Source: Glutinoglossum americanum (lineage: Eukaryota > Ascomycota > Geoglossomycetes > Geoglossales > Geoglossaceae). Taken from it: 64,000 nt of DNA. Shown here in pieces: positions 23,604 to 34,937 of the stretch; the stretch's first letter is position 1; each line of letters opens with the position of its first letter. The notes beneath the pieces were generated by a model that did no database searches, was not told the DNA's origin, and saw only the letters and a program-made list of their open reading frames with translations. The position numbers were made by a program, and so were the translations under genes. The stretch is taken from the NCBI GenBank assembly GCA_020080175.1, contig JAGHQL010000033.1:62001-126000 (forward strand), written 5' to 3'.

Positions 23604-26120
23604 AGCTTCGTGAACGGACTTGAAAGAAGGAGTGAGAGGACGAAGTTCGGGGCGACGGGAAGATATGGAAAAACACGGAGGCAGGTTAGGATTGCTTGTC
23701 CTCGGCTGTTGCTGTGCCGCCTCCTGGGTTAGAAGTGGAAACAGCTATGCGAGCAGCAGGGATAATACGACATCGGGTTAAATGGCCCACCTCATCGCTT
23801 TACCAAGGATCCGAGTGGCAAATAGAATGAAGAATAAAGGCAGCAAGTAGTCTCAATCATAGAGACAAAGTAGGCATATATGCGACGTTGTGCATCGCAT
23901 ATGTTCCAAAGTATACTACTATACGGGACTGGGGGTTCATCCGGCGCACGCTAAAAACGCCACCAATTTCACACCCCGGACAAAGGCACTGCCTATCTTT
24001 CTGAGACACAATAGGATCGCATAATTGAACAAGATAGCGTGAGATCAGCGTCCGATTGGACATTCAGAAATGCGAGAAATCTTGCTCTAATTGACAGTTT
24101 CAGTGAAGATTGAGGATAGTCCCCAGCTGGCTAATAGACAAGGCCCGAGGGCCCAAGGAAATATCCGGATTTTGAACCGGGTTGGAGGATTGGTAGACAG
24201 ATTGAAGTCGGGATGATAAGTGCTGCTGTTACTTAACAAGGTAGAGAGATATACCGTTTTAGGAGCCTAATTCTTCCAGTTCTGGATGGTGACATGTCTG
24301 ACTCTCCATGTCACTGCGGCTGGTGCCTAGCTGTTTCTCCCATTGCCGTCGCCAAGGGCTCATTCATTCGCGTTGCTGCCTGGCACTCTGCCGCCATCTT
24401 GGTTCAGGCAGCGATATTAGGCCATTAGGGCTTGTGTAGGAAACGGTAGACAAAGTGGGAGCAGGTTTGTCAACACCGCTAGGTATAAGAGTCGGGTAAT
24501 CAGCCGTTTTTCATAGTTCGTTGCCATACCGTTACTAACCGACTCTTACCCGTCATTTGAGCCAAGCCCACCCGCTAGCCTCCAACGCATATGATTTGCC
24601 TACCCAAGTAACTCCCAGGGTAAGCTTCGCTACAAGAGCGAGAGAGTGTCTACCAAAGCGGTGCGGAAATGACGCTCTTAGGTCGAATGGTCCTCGGGGA
24701 ACCAGGCTAAGTAGTTCTCCGCGTAAAAATCACTCTAAAACTAGGAGATATCCGCTAGTGGTGGGGATAATTCCTCGAGAATATCTCCGCGTAAAAAGGC
24801 GGGCTTGCACTTCGAATGCAACTAAAAGTTTCCCGTACTTCTCAGCTATCTTCGGAGCAAGTGGTTCTGAGAATATTGGATCAACCAGTAACGAGCACAC
24901 GGCAATGAGGACTGCGAAATCGGGATCAATTCATCATTCTCGCCGCGGGTCTCACTTCCCCTACGTGATCTTAATCTCCAGGAGGGTCCGTGGTCACGGC
25001 AAAAGGGAGCGATGAATCGACACTCAGGAGGGTGAAAAGGGTGCCCCCGTAAGGGGACTCGAGCGAAGGAGATCAGTAATGGCGAGGTTATGGTGAATTG
25101 GGAGGAGACTTACAGGCCTTGGGCGCTTCTGAGAAGTTCACACTTCATAGAATACCCTATCTTATTTTTATTAAGAGCTTTGTCTGTTTCCAAAAGAAGA
25201 TCTGGAGATGAAAGCGATCCTAGTGGTCGTTGGAGGCGGTCGAGCCTACCTCCGGTGCCTTAACATGCTTTCCAAATACTTGTGATCGCTTTAACCCGCA
25301 AGTTTTTTGCGAGTTTTCGGCAGATATCTTAAGATGCCTCATAAATATGGTTAGGGAGCTAGTGGATCCTGTCTTTGATCCCCAGGTCTAAAAGACGACT
25401 ATTAAATTCCTCTCCGCGGGACTAAAAGATACCGCCAATACCTAAGAGGCTCCAAGCCTGGAGGGCAGATTCTGTAAGGTAGAGAATGGAGATGTCGCAC
25501 CTCATTCATAGAGCCCGGCGCTTCATCACGAAGCGCCACTTAAAGAGCGGGGCATAACACGTGCTGGCTGGGATGCCGCCTTAAGTAGCGGGATGTGTGG
25601 TTTAAAGCAGCGTCCCATACCTATGGCCGTCATATATCCCATGACCGGCGGTATCCACACCATTCAAAGAGGACACGTAATAGCACGGATGTAGGATGAG
25701 GTAGATTTACTTGGATTGGGTGGGATTCTTCAAGTGTCACCGCCCTAAGCGTATTCATAATATTCTTGGACATTGGAATATCGAAGGTCTTTGGCGTCCG
25801 GTTATTCCTCATTTCCTATTTACATAGCGCCATCTAATTAGATGGTGCTGATGTTGACTCGCGCATTACGGCTAGAGTACTTGGTTCGCTGAATACCATT
25901 CCAGGCGGTCAGGAAATCGACCATCACTCCATGGAGTGTTCGACTATGTATATATGTATACAAATTCTGCAACACAATGCATTCTGCACCCAGCTGTCAA
26001 GGCACTATGCGAGATATATAAGTGCTCATCAAATGGAACCCTTCTCCTCTACTCTAATATTCCAAGTTCATGCTTCAGTTCCTTAACCCAACATTTCCCT
26101 TCTGGTTCCAGCCACACAAC
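23604..26120. other. long intergenic stretch with small palindromes
   Basis: About 2.5 kb without a supported gene. The 152-codon ORF at 24557-25015 begins with TTG and has no motif. A 13-bp direct repeat (ctccgcgtaaaaa) occurs near 24717 and 24784. A perfect 8-bp-arm hairpin (GGCGCTTC / GAAGCGCC, 5-nt loop) lies at 25517-25537, and a 24-bp near-perfect palindrome at 25826-25849. The upstream region of the dynamin-like gene is at the left edge. Confidence 0.4.
25826..25849. repeat. 24-bp near-perfect palindrome
   Basis: AGCGCCATCTAA is followed directly by TTAGATGGTGCT, its reverse complement with one mismatch. It lies about 270 bp beyond the 3' end of the membrane-protein gene at 26121. It could be a protein-binding palindrome, a terminator-like hairpin or chance. 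Confidence 0.4.
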
Positions 26121-26925
26121 CTATGCTAGGGGAGCCGCTGGCGGGTGCGTGGTAGTCACAGTCGATTCAATCGACTCAACGCTTTGGCCTTTGGCGCTAG
26201 AAGCAGCCAGCTGACTCTCATGCTTTCCCTTATTCCTGCGGACGAATAATAAAATGAGAGCGGCAATAACAAGAACGCTACATACAGCACCACCCACAAT
26301 ACCACCGATTGCACTTCTAGAGAGACCGGAACTGGAGGAGCCGGAGTTTGTGGTAGCGATTCTAGATGACCTAGTTGCTGTTGCGCTCGCTGGGGAAGTG
26401 GATATGGTGCCGGATGTTCCGACCTGTTGATATAGCAATAGTCAGCAACAGCAAACGTTCCATCTGACCCCCGCGGAGGGTATTACCGGGCCGATCCCCA
26501 CAGGCGGCCCGCCGCCAGCGCCTCCAGGTACGCAGCTGCCAATGTCACTGTTCGCGTCCGGTTTTACTCCAATCTGATCAGACAAGCAGCACAAGTAGTC
26601 ATCGGCCAAAGTCGTGTTGTAGAGTTTCCATAAAGGATCGGCACACGTTGGGGTATGCAGTACTTCATTGTAGCAACTAGTGCCTTAACTCCTTGTCAGT
26701 ATCTCTTCGGGGACTCTCCAGCGAAGTTCCAGGAATGAACCCACCATTCGGACAACAGGTTGGTGACCATTCATGCAAAGTCTTGTCAGATGCGTGGCAA
26801 GTCGTTCCGTTTGGGCAGCAGGCTCGACCGTCACACACAGTCGCATCTGGAGGACAAGTGTCCGCGACCAGCGCAAAACCGCCCTGGAATGCCGACCGCT
26901 CTACAAATTCTTGCACAGTAGGCAT
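26121..26925 (-). CDS. Cys-rich single-pass membrane protein (CCPNGTSC type)
   Basis: Exons 26925-26745, 26683-26487 and 26423-26121 give 226 aa from the ATG at 26925. The first joint creates CCPNGTSCYNE, the second has a TTGCTGAC branch. The ectodomain has paired cysteines (CDGRACCPNGTTC, SPTCCPNGTSCY, DYLCCLSDQIG). A Ser/Thr-rich linker follows, then the membrane segment IGGIVGGAVCSVLVIAALILLFV and a basic stop-transfer RRNKGK, then a short cytosolic tail. This layout is common in fungal wall-sensor-like surface proteins. The odd point is the N-terminus: no signal peptide follows the 26925 ATG, but the frame upstream reads RTLLSLAICTIFTN, a hydrophobic signal-like stretch, without an ATG. 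A spliced upstream exon beginning near MYRTW (about 27108) could supply it through a weak GTTAAC donor. Function unknown. Confidence 0.72.
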
Positions 26926-27825
26926 GTTGGTGAATATAGTACAAATGGCCAAAGATAATAGTGTCCGCTACAGTAAAGAGGATATTTCGAGCAAACCGCC
27001 CGAGTTAACCGAAACAGAAAGCGAAGAGATTCCTAGAGAAGAGGGCGTTTCGTGGAGACGAGAAAGGGGATAGGGGGGAGGAGATACAGGATATAAATCC
27101 CAGGTGCGATACATGTTGGAATTATGTTCCTCGAAGGATCGCGTTGTTGCCCAATGAGAATCGGGTTTAGCGTGGCAATCTCGCGAGGGGTGTGGCAGCC
27201 TGACCAATCACCCGACGGGGTTGTGGTCCCCATTGCATATGGATATGGGGGCCAATGGCAATTCCCTAGCAAGAGCCCCTTACGCCTATTTGCGTCCAGT
27301 TAGAAGGCGGTGTTAGCATCTGTGTCATACTTCAAACGCTCAGCTCCGCCTCACTTTTCAAGTCTAGTTATCTATGTTGCCGCGAGAGGGCTCGGTCGCA
27401 AGCTTCTTCACGCTAGGGCTTTTAAGTTTGCGCACGCTTGCGGCGCAAACCCCACCCAATTGTTGTATGCAGAGCTTTTGGCCTGGTACCGTAGGCCATA
27501 AGCTCGGGTTCATTTTGGCGACACTATGGCGGGGTGGCTTCTTCGATGCCAACATTGACCGACTATATGCGGATAAATTGAAGAGGTCGCATTGTGCTAG
27601 ATTTAATATGAACAGAGGTCGCCACCAAGATAACCAGAGTTATTGTGGGATAGATGTGTCAAACGACTGTGTACTCTTATTCTCATCCGCCCCCCCAATG
27701 CAGGTCAAAATATTTACTGAACGCGCGATATCATAGTCTTGAAAGAGATTCCGTAGCAGACGAGTAGGTTTCCGATAAGAGGCGGTATAATGCAAAACCA
27801 AGCTGTAGTCTGCTCCACTAGCGGG
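26926..27825. other. upstream region, no further gene called
   Basis: The left part is the 5' region of the membrane-protein gene and may hold its missing first exon (27000-27110, minus); a TATA-like ATTTATATCC on the minus strand lies near 27097. The ORF at 27374-27736 (plus) starts with a hydrophobic segment but has no family features and no partner exons, so I do not call it. Confidence 0.4.
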
Positions 27826-28298
27826 TCATCTCGAGGAACCGTGAATAGCGCTTGCTGCCATCCAACATGCAAGACCGACGACGGTGCTCAGGAACGCGCG
27901 AGCTTCCCTACCCACTATCATGCACACTTGTTGTGCCTTTCCCTTCCGCTCCGGAGCGAGGATTAGCTTTTTGTACTGCATTTTTTCTGGCTGGGAGGGC
28001 TGTTGTCGTATTTGTGTGTGCGCCTGGCGACTATGTGCAGCGGGCCGCGCGGATTGCGCCGGCATCGGGTATGTTGGGGGCTGTTGTGGTTTTGGCTGTT
28101 GTGAGGTGTAAGCGTTGGAAGGTTGTGGTGCTAGATTTTGTGGGAATGCAGGCTGTGGGGGTACTTGTGCTCCGCATGCTGGCTGTGGGGATTGGATGGG
28201 GCTTGTATTTGTGTTGTGTGGCAGTGCGGACCCTGGCGAGCCTGAGGCTTGGTTTTGGATCGCGTTTTGAGGTAACTGGGTCTGAAGAGGCTGATATG
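27826..28298 (-). CDS. possible Pro/Gln-rich hypothetical protein, terminal exon
   Basis: On the minus strand a frame stays open for 157 codons from 28298 to a stop at 27826. It begins just after AACTAACTAG, a good combined branch site and acceptor, so it looks like a 3' terminal exon. The first two thirds are disordered and Pro/Gln/Ser-rich (LQTQLPQNAIQNQ, PPQPAFPQNLAPQPS). The C-terminal 55 residues are compact and partly hydrophobic (KLILAPERKGKAQQVCMIVG, AFLSTVVGLACWMAASAI). I do not recognise the family and found no convincing upstream exon. An overlapping plus-strand ORF (27852-28346) is probably its shadow. It may be a fragment. Confidence 0.35.
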
Positions 28299-29636
28299 CT
28301 AGTTAGTTGGTGTCATACATATAATTCACGCCTTCGAGCTGCTTGAACGCGACAGATCAAAACTGGGGGCCGGGCCAGGAACGGAGCGGTGACCTACAGA
28401 CTGAGAAATGGTCGGCTGGTTGGACATGATGCGTCGCAAAGTTATCTCTTCCAAAGGAAAATGCAGGATCTGGCAGACCGCGATCCGGTATTTAGATCTT
28501 TTGCGTGATGCTTCAAGTGTGTTGAGGTGTATGAGCCAAAACGAGGGAGGACATAGACTTTCTCAAAGAGCTTGCTATCACAACCATTTAAAGCCTCGAT
28601 GGCCTGGGTAAAAGAAGCGAACCCACTGCCAAGTAAACCGGAGCAGGCAGCTATGACGAGTCGACTTCCAGATGAGTCCCGTCCTATCGCAGATCGCTCT
28701 ATATGTACGCCGCATTGCGTTAGCCCGGTGTGATGAGACAAACGCCGGTTTAGACAGCCGCGAGGCTGTCACCCCAAAACTGATCAGCACAAAAAGCAGC
28801 ACCCCCCACGCCAACCCTATTGGTTGAGCGGACGTATTGCGACCACTCTAGATGCGGCGAGGCGCTACCCAGCTGAAAAGCCTGCGAGAAACAGCCTCTT
28901 CGAGAGGATCAGCTGGGGGGTAAAAGGGCAGTCTAGAATGCGCCAAAAGCGGACAGGCAAATAGCAGCAATCAAATCGCCACAGATAATGGGTTTAATCC
29001 CGATGCGGCTTTTCTCATGAAAAAGCAAATCCCGCAAATACTGTCGTGGCGCATGTATCCTAAAGGAGACATTACCAGTGAACCAGTTAACTCATAGAGC
29101 CCTAAGTTACCGCCAACTCACGAAGTGGTGGTTTTTTGAGGCGTAAAAGCAGCATCGGCAATTTTGCTATCGGCAGAAGCTGCTTTAACTTTCCGGGGAA
29201 TTCTTCTTCCTAAACCATCACTTTCTCTGCCGTCACCTCTCGGGCTATTATTATTCCATCTCATATCTTCTCTCCTGGGTCCGCTTTATGAATAATTGCA
29301 TTCAGTACCCGACCCCACACCTCCAGTAAAGTGGTGTCTGAGAAATTAGCAGGTCTTTTGTGTTGTCATGGAGTCCGTCAGCTAGGTACAGGAGGTGAAA
29401 GGCCTGCGTTACAGCAATAACAATGCGCGGCTTCCACAAGAATCAAAATGTAAGCATTTGGCATTGCCTCGGACTAGAGTTAGCCTTAATCTTCCCTATA
29501 TATACCCCTGCCGTCTACCAAAAGAGCAGTAGCTAATACCATCTAGATTTCAGTTGCTTAGGGACTCCTACTAGACAGCAGCAACAGAGGCTATTTCTCT
29601 GGAAAACTAGCAAATGGGACCTGTATAAGTTACCGC
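28299..29636. other. intergenic, no gene called
   Basis: A minus-strand ORF at 28578-28814 opens with a signal-like segment (MAWGVLLFVLISFGVTA) but the remainder looks random and no exon chain closes. The rest (28850-29630) has no family resemblance; several short GC-rich words recur in AT-rich sequence, as in old repeats. Confidence 0.4.
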
Positions 29637-32459
29637 TTACCGCAGTAACACATCTCTCCAGGCGAGTCCTTTAATATCTCCAAGCAGGTCTTCTCTTATT
29701 TCACCGAGACCAATTCGCTCCTTAATAGGGTAGTCACTACCCTGTTCCGTGAAACCTTTGCCTGGCCGGCCCAATAGCATCACTTGGCAGTACTTAGAAC
29801 CAAAACACTTCATCTCGTTTGCTTCTAGCGGATTATCATCCCCCCGCGGTCTGGCTTGTGGTAGCTGGTCCATGAGCTCATCTGGGATGATGATGGCTGG
29901 TCCGCTTGCCTGCGTCACTTCACTTGCAGGTGCAGCTGAGTCAGAGTCAGAGTCGGTGGTAGTGTCGTCTCCGGGGTCTTCCGCGTCGTCTGTGTCAGAT
30001 TCATCAGAACCTGTGCTGGCTCCTTGGTCCTCTATCTCCTCTTCATAATCTATTACGTGCCTGTCAGCATTTTTCCCGTCACGGAGGTCTAACAAACCTT
30101 ATCATTATGGAAAATATGTGACGCAGAATCAGCGAGCACGCGAATTGACCTGAACGCCCGTTCTATATACCAGTAGTCCGTGTGTCTCCAGTTGCCAGTA
30201 ATTGGCCCCGAGAGAACGGCTACCTCGACCTGGAGTCTTCCGCTAGCCCCATTATCCTGCAACTCCTGCGATTTCTTCCCCAAGCTGTTATGAAGATCCT
30301 CGTCGCAGAGCCATCCAAGGCCCACAACAGCGCCCATTTCATCATATAGAAAAACACATGGAATGGCCGAAATTACTGGGTCTATAGACGGGGCGGGCTT
30401 GCAGGGCGAACCGTTGGAATCAAGAGAAGATATGTAGATGCGAGCTGTCAGTGTATGAAATAGCAATGTTTGATTATTCAGTCGAGAGGTAGTAGAGTGG
30501 GGAAGCCGCGGTAAGGCTATGGATGGAGGTGCAATCGCTGAGCCTATCCGAGATAGGAGTGGAGAGAGGTCCTCGTACCGTGGATCGAATGACCAGTCTT
30601 TTTCTCTATCAATGGGAGGGAGTTGGCCAGGATCGCTTCTAGGCGTAATAGGTGTGGGAGAATCTAACGGCATGGTCACACCACCCACCATAGCCGGTGT
30701 TTTTGGTCCAGAGCGCTGGCCCTTTGATCCCTTGTTCTCAGCTGAGGCTAGAATATGGAACTTTTGATCCTCTTCATCAAAAATATAAAACGGGATGAAG
30801 AAGAGTCGCGCTAGCCAGGCTTTATCCTTGGTATAACACTTCCGTGCGTAGTCACCACTCCTTGTGAGCTTCTCCCCGCGGGCCATAAGGACCGGCCCTT
30901 TCCAACCTACCCACGACCAACTGGGGAAACCCACTCTACGCCGTAAAAAGTCATATGGTTGCCAGAGAATATCTAAGCCCAAAGTTGAGACAGGAATCCC
31001 GAAGAACACCCCTAGACCTATCTCGAAGTTCAAGTAATCCGTAATTCCAGCAAAGGCATTGAGAATGTCACTATCACTGCTGAGGTTCCGTTTTGTAAAA
31101 ACCTGGACGTAGTTTAGGAAGCAAAAACGATAGGCGACCGGGTCGTAGCCGGAGAATGAAGAGATAGGGAGCGAAGGTTGCCAATCTGCTGGGCCGACGT
31201 CGCGGTACTTTTGCTGGAGGGTAGAGTGTGACCGAGTCAGGTCCTCCCTGAAGCTCCCACTGCGGCAGGTATAGAAGACCCGACCGTTAATAAAGGAGAG
31301 CTTTCGTTTTGAAAAGAAGGATTCCTGATACCTGTAGCAGTCAGTCAACGGGCTAAATTAATATCTGCTACCATTCAACGTACGTCCAACCCCTAGTAGC
31401 CCACGTACTAGTCATTATATCCTCGACGGAGTGTGGGATCATGAGTTCAAGTTCGCGACCGATTTGCTCAATCGGTTGCTGCCGGCCTCTTGAGAAAGGC
31501 TTTACCCCAGGAAGACCTGCGCTAGCATCTATACCAGTCGCAGCAAATAGGGTAAGGAAAGCGTTCCCATAGACTAGATTCATCTTGTTGATGATATGAT
31601 GCTTTTCCTCTTCATCATCTTGCACAATGCAAACGCTATCTACCCACAGATACCGCTCTCCAATACTGCGAACAAAGTACAGAGCATCGCGGACAACGGG
31701 CGGTAGTTTGTCTAGCAGTGGGACCAAGCTGCCGGGCCCGGATAGTGAGGAAATATTCTTCCGAAGAGCAACGAACATCTTGCTAGTCCTATAGTCTCCC
31801 CACACATAGCTGAGGGCTGTATATCGACAGCGAGGCGGAAGTCGAGTGAGACAGGCTTCTTCAATGTCGATAACTCGAATGTAAGGCGATACCTCTCTGA
31901 AACGGCGGCCTATAAAGTACCTGCAAGGACCCCGGTGTGTACGCTGACAATTGTTTATCCACCCCTTTACCAAAGAGAAGTTAATAGTATCTGAGTCAAT
32001 CCTCCGCCCTATGAAGTAGCCTGGAAATTTTATAGAGTCGACAGGCAGGATGTCAACTATAGTGGCCTCAGATTCGGAATTCTCCTTTCCGGATTTAAGA
32101 AAAAGTTGAAGTATTCTGTACCTAACCTCGCCTAAGTAGTCGCCCGAGTTGCCATGATCGCGGTGCAGGCTTGTCTGGAGCTCGCATCTCAGGCCACCTT
32201 CAACAACCACGCCGTCGGGGTGCGAAAGCCCCACAGCTTGCTGGATGAGGCGGCAAAGAGCACAATTCTTCTGGCCCTCTATTTGCTCAAAAGGCCGAAT
32301 GAGAAGTGTCCTCTTAGTAGAATAGTCACAACCTGTGTGGGATGGATCAGGTGCGAAAGTCGCGGGGGTCAACTTTAGAGAACGGCAGACGGAGCAGAGG
32401 CTGGGCGGTGAGACATCCTTCCCTTCACGAATTTTGTGATACCAATAGGGTAGACTCAT
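29637..32459 (-). CDS. HET-domain (heterokaryon incompatibility) protein
   Basis: Exon 1 runs from 32459 (MSLPYWYHKIREGK) to 31384 and joins 31331 through a 52-nt intron with GTACGT and CTACAG, rebuilding TRGWTYQESFFSKRK, the third HET motif. Earlier HET motifs are CRYTALSYVWGD and YLWVDSVCIVQDDEEEK, followed by NLVYGNAFLTLFAATG. An N-terminal Cys pair (LCSVCRSL ... NCALCRLI) is common in such proteins. After about 30130 the C-terminal part continues in another frame: an acidic stretch (DESDTDDAEDPGDD) and the usual HET tail (RIGLGEIREDLLGDI, WRDVLLR, stop 29637). The joint is not certain; weak donors GTCAAT or GTCACA to the acceptor TGCTGACAG at about 30058 keep frame. An upstream ATG (about 32735) is possible. 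HET proteins mediate non-self-triggered cell death; the frame in the HET core is intact. Confidence 0.8.
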
Positions 32460-33412
32460 TCTGAATGTCTGCGCCGCCGTTGACGGCAGAACAAGTGTTT
32501 CGACTAAGAATCTTTTACTAATCCGCAAGAAAGGATACCAGCTTGATTGTCTTAAGTGAGGGCTGAGAGTTAACTTTGATTTTGGATGCGAGATAAACCA
32601 CGGGCGAGACTGAGGCCAAAAGGTGGGTGGCTGGATTCTGGCAAGTGGCTGGGGCGACCCCACCAAAAATTCCGTGGCGTTCTTGGATCCAGCCACGCTA
32701 ATGCCAAAGCGGATGCGATAAAGCGGCAACGGCATTCTCAAGAACTCATGAATAGGTGATTTCACGGAGCCGGTTACATATTTCCAATACACTAGGTGTT
32801 GGCACTAACTCCTCTATTCTGGTATCCATACCACCTGGTCCAATAATCAGAGCTACAGATCCGTTTATGCCACCGCCTCCGCGACAAGATAGCTTGTAAT
32901 AAACCCCGCGCAGAGAGCTGCGCGGCATGCGGTACAGAGAGCTATTTCGCAGCTCATAAGGGAATCACTTTAACCATCCAGTCAGATAATTCAGCTATAT
33001 TTCCAACATACTGCAGGAAATTAGGCCAATATATCTTCCGTCGCTAAAACAATACATTCGTTGGCCACATATATTTATATGAACCCTTCCCGCTGAACGG
33101 CTTAACCTCCAACAATATGTAAACACCAGCTGGAGGATCTACCTAGCGGCAGGCTAGGCTACCACTACGGTAGATCGAAAAAATTCCGGGCGGCCAACCC
33201 CGGCCCTTATCTGACCGAACCCACCGCCCAGGTGCTTGCCACTGCCCGTTTGGAATGAAAACCAGAAGGAAGCAGTATTCGAGATATCGCCGACGAGGGC
33301 ACCGTGGGAGCTAGGGCTAGCTAGTCGCAAGGCCGCATGAGACATATCAACCAGGCCGAATATTATTCTCCAAATCCGAGAAAACCACCTCCCCTCACCA
33401 CTCCCCGCCTCG
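32460..33412. other. intergenic
   Basis: The frame of the HET gene stays open upstream to 32792 without a good start, so its promoter and 5' leader probably lie here. Beyond 32800 there is AT-rich sequence with no gene. The left edge of the tandem duplication begins near 33337, so the last 75 bases are the 3' flank of the first duplicated gene. Confidence 0.4.
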
Positions 33413-34276
33413 TTATCCCCCGCTGTCGCGCCCTCCATCTCGCAACTCATTTGCAGCGAGTTCCGGACCTACACCCTCTCTCGCCGGCAATTCCGCGACC
33501 ACCTCCTGGGCACCAACACCCACATCACCAACTTTCTCTGGCTCAATGCTATCAGAATGCAACATCGGCTTGTCCTTATATCCGTCCTCTGGTGCGCTGT
33601 TGGGTTCGGGACCGCTTCTGCGTTCCGAATCGACCCTGGTGAGGGAGAGTTTGTATCTTTTTCGTAGGAAAACCCAGCCCATGATGGCCCCAATTGCGAT
33701 GAATATCAATGGGCCAACGACGGCTCCGATAATCCATTTTCGACTAGTGCGAGGAGGAGAGGATGTTAGGCTCGATAAGCTGCCCGTTTGCTGCGCTGTT
33801 TTGTTGTTAGCTTGTGCGCGAATTCAGTCGCAACGGACACCACCGCGCTGGCTATGAAGGGCTGTCTAGGCACAAACACAAGCTGGGAATTATGCCACTG
33901 CTTACCTGTGGCAACAGAAACAGTGCTAGGGAGACTAGCGGTGGTACTTCCTAGCGTTGTAGTGAGCGAAGTCTGCAATGATGTAAGAGTATGGCTAGCT
34001 GATAGGCTGGCGGTCCGAGAAGCATCGCAGTAGTCCAGGTACTGCTGGAACTCCAGTGGTGAAACGAAGTCCGTACTATTCGCAAATGCGATGCACTCAT
34101 TGCAAATCGCGAGCGCCTTCAGAAACAAAGTGCACGACTGCGGGTTCCTTCCTATATGCAGGGCGTCGAGCGCGGCAACATCTGGTCATCAGCAACATCC
34201 TTTTGAATTAAATACCGACACGAGACTAACTGCAGGGATCATAACACGCTCCCCCCACAGAGCTACCAAAAGACAT
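33413..34276 (-). CDS. Cys-containing single-pass membrane protein, tandem copy 1
   Basis: Exons 34276-34231, 34181-33906 and 33810-33413 give 239 aa. Introns of 49 and 95 nt lie at the same places and phases as in the neighbour at 34938. The N-terminus MSFGSSVGGACYDPCN has no signal peptide. A Cys-spaced domain follows (PQSC, LAICNECIAF, YLDYCDAS), then a Ser/Thr-rich linker, a membrane segment (WIIGAVVGPLIFIAIGAIMGWVFL) with basic RKRYK behind it, and a Glu/Pro-rich cytosolic tail. The spacing C-x3-C plus C-x2-C is that of small fungal surface-type proteins. This copy lacks about 30 residues of linker present in copy 2. Role unknown; the topology suggests a surface sensor or structural protein, which is inference. 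Confidence 0.75.
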
Positions 34277-34937
34277 GTCGCTTTAGAAATACTTTGTGAT
34301 ACTAACAAATGCTGCTCCTGTAGAGAAGGAAGGAAGGCTTGAAATCTCTTAATCGAAACATATGTGAAGAACTTGCGGCTCGAAGGATGCGGGGATATCA
34401 ATTTTACGCATTACCAGCAATCCCAAGTGCACCACCCCCCATACGCGCTAGCAATCCAAGTGCAGCACACCCACACGGCGCTGGCACATTTTAGTGAAGT
34501 GCTGGCTGTTCTTGGCCGCGGTCCATTTTGCCAAGAGGACCCCCACTAACCAAACAGTCAACTCCACCACCCGAGTTCGTCGCTACCGCCAAGCCCTCCC
34601 GCCAGTTCCAGAGCATTCTTTTTCGCAATTTTGCCTTCTGGTTCGCATCGTTTCACGCCAGGCCTGCAGGTTGCTTTTTGCAATCACCAATGACAAGGCT
34701 CTCGCCTTTGTTTTCTGCAAAGGGTCGTTCGTTTTGGGCTTGGTTGCCAGGCCTTGCCGAGGGTGTCACAAACCCCGCCCGGAGTGTTTTCTAGTCATGA
34801 AACCGAGGCTAGGGTAACGTGGGTTGTCACCAATAATAGGAAAAGGAAAAGCCCTACATTAAATGCATCAACCAGACCAAAAACACCGTTCTCCAAATCC
34901 AAATTCGAGAAAAACAACCTCTGCTCACTACTCCCCA

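Noticed and set aside
24557-25015. 152-codon plus-strand ORF
   Set aside because: It starts with TTG, is Arg/Ser-rich without motifs, has no splice partners, and lies in a stretch with no other gene signals.
27852-28346. 164-codon hydrophobic plus-strand ORF
   Set aside because: It is antisense to a Pro/Gln-rich frame. CAA/CCA codons read backwards give TTG/TGG, which explains its Val/Leu/Gly-rich composition.
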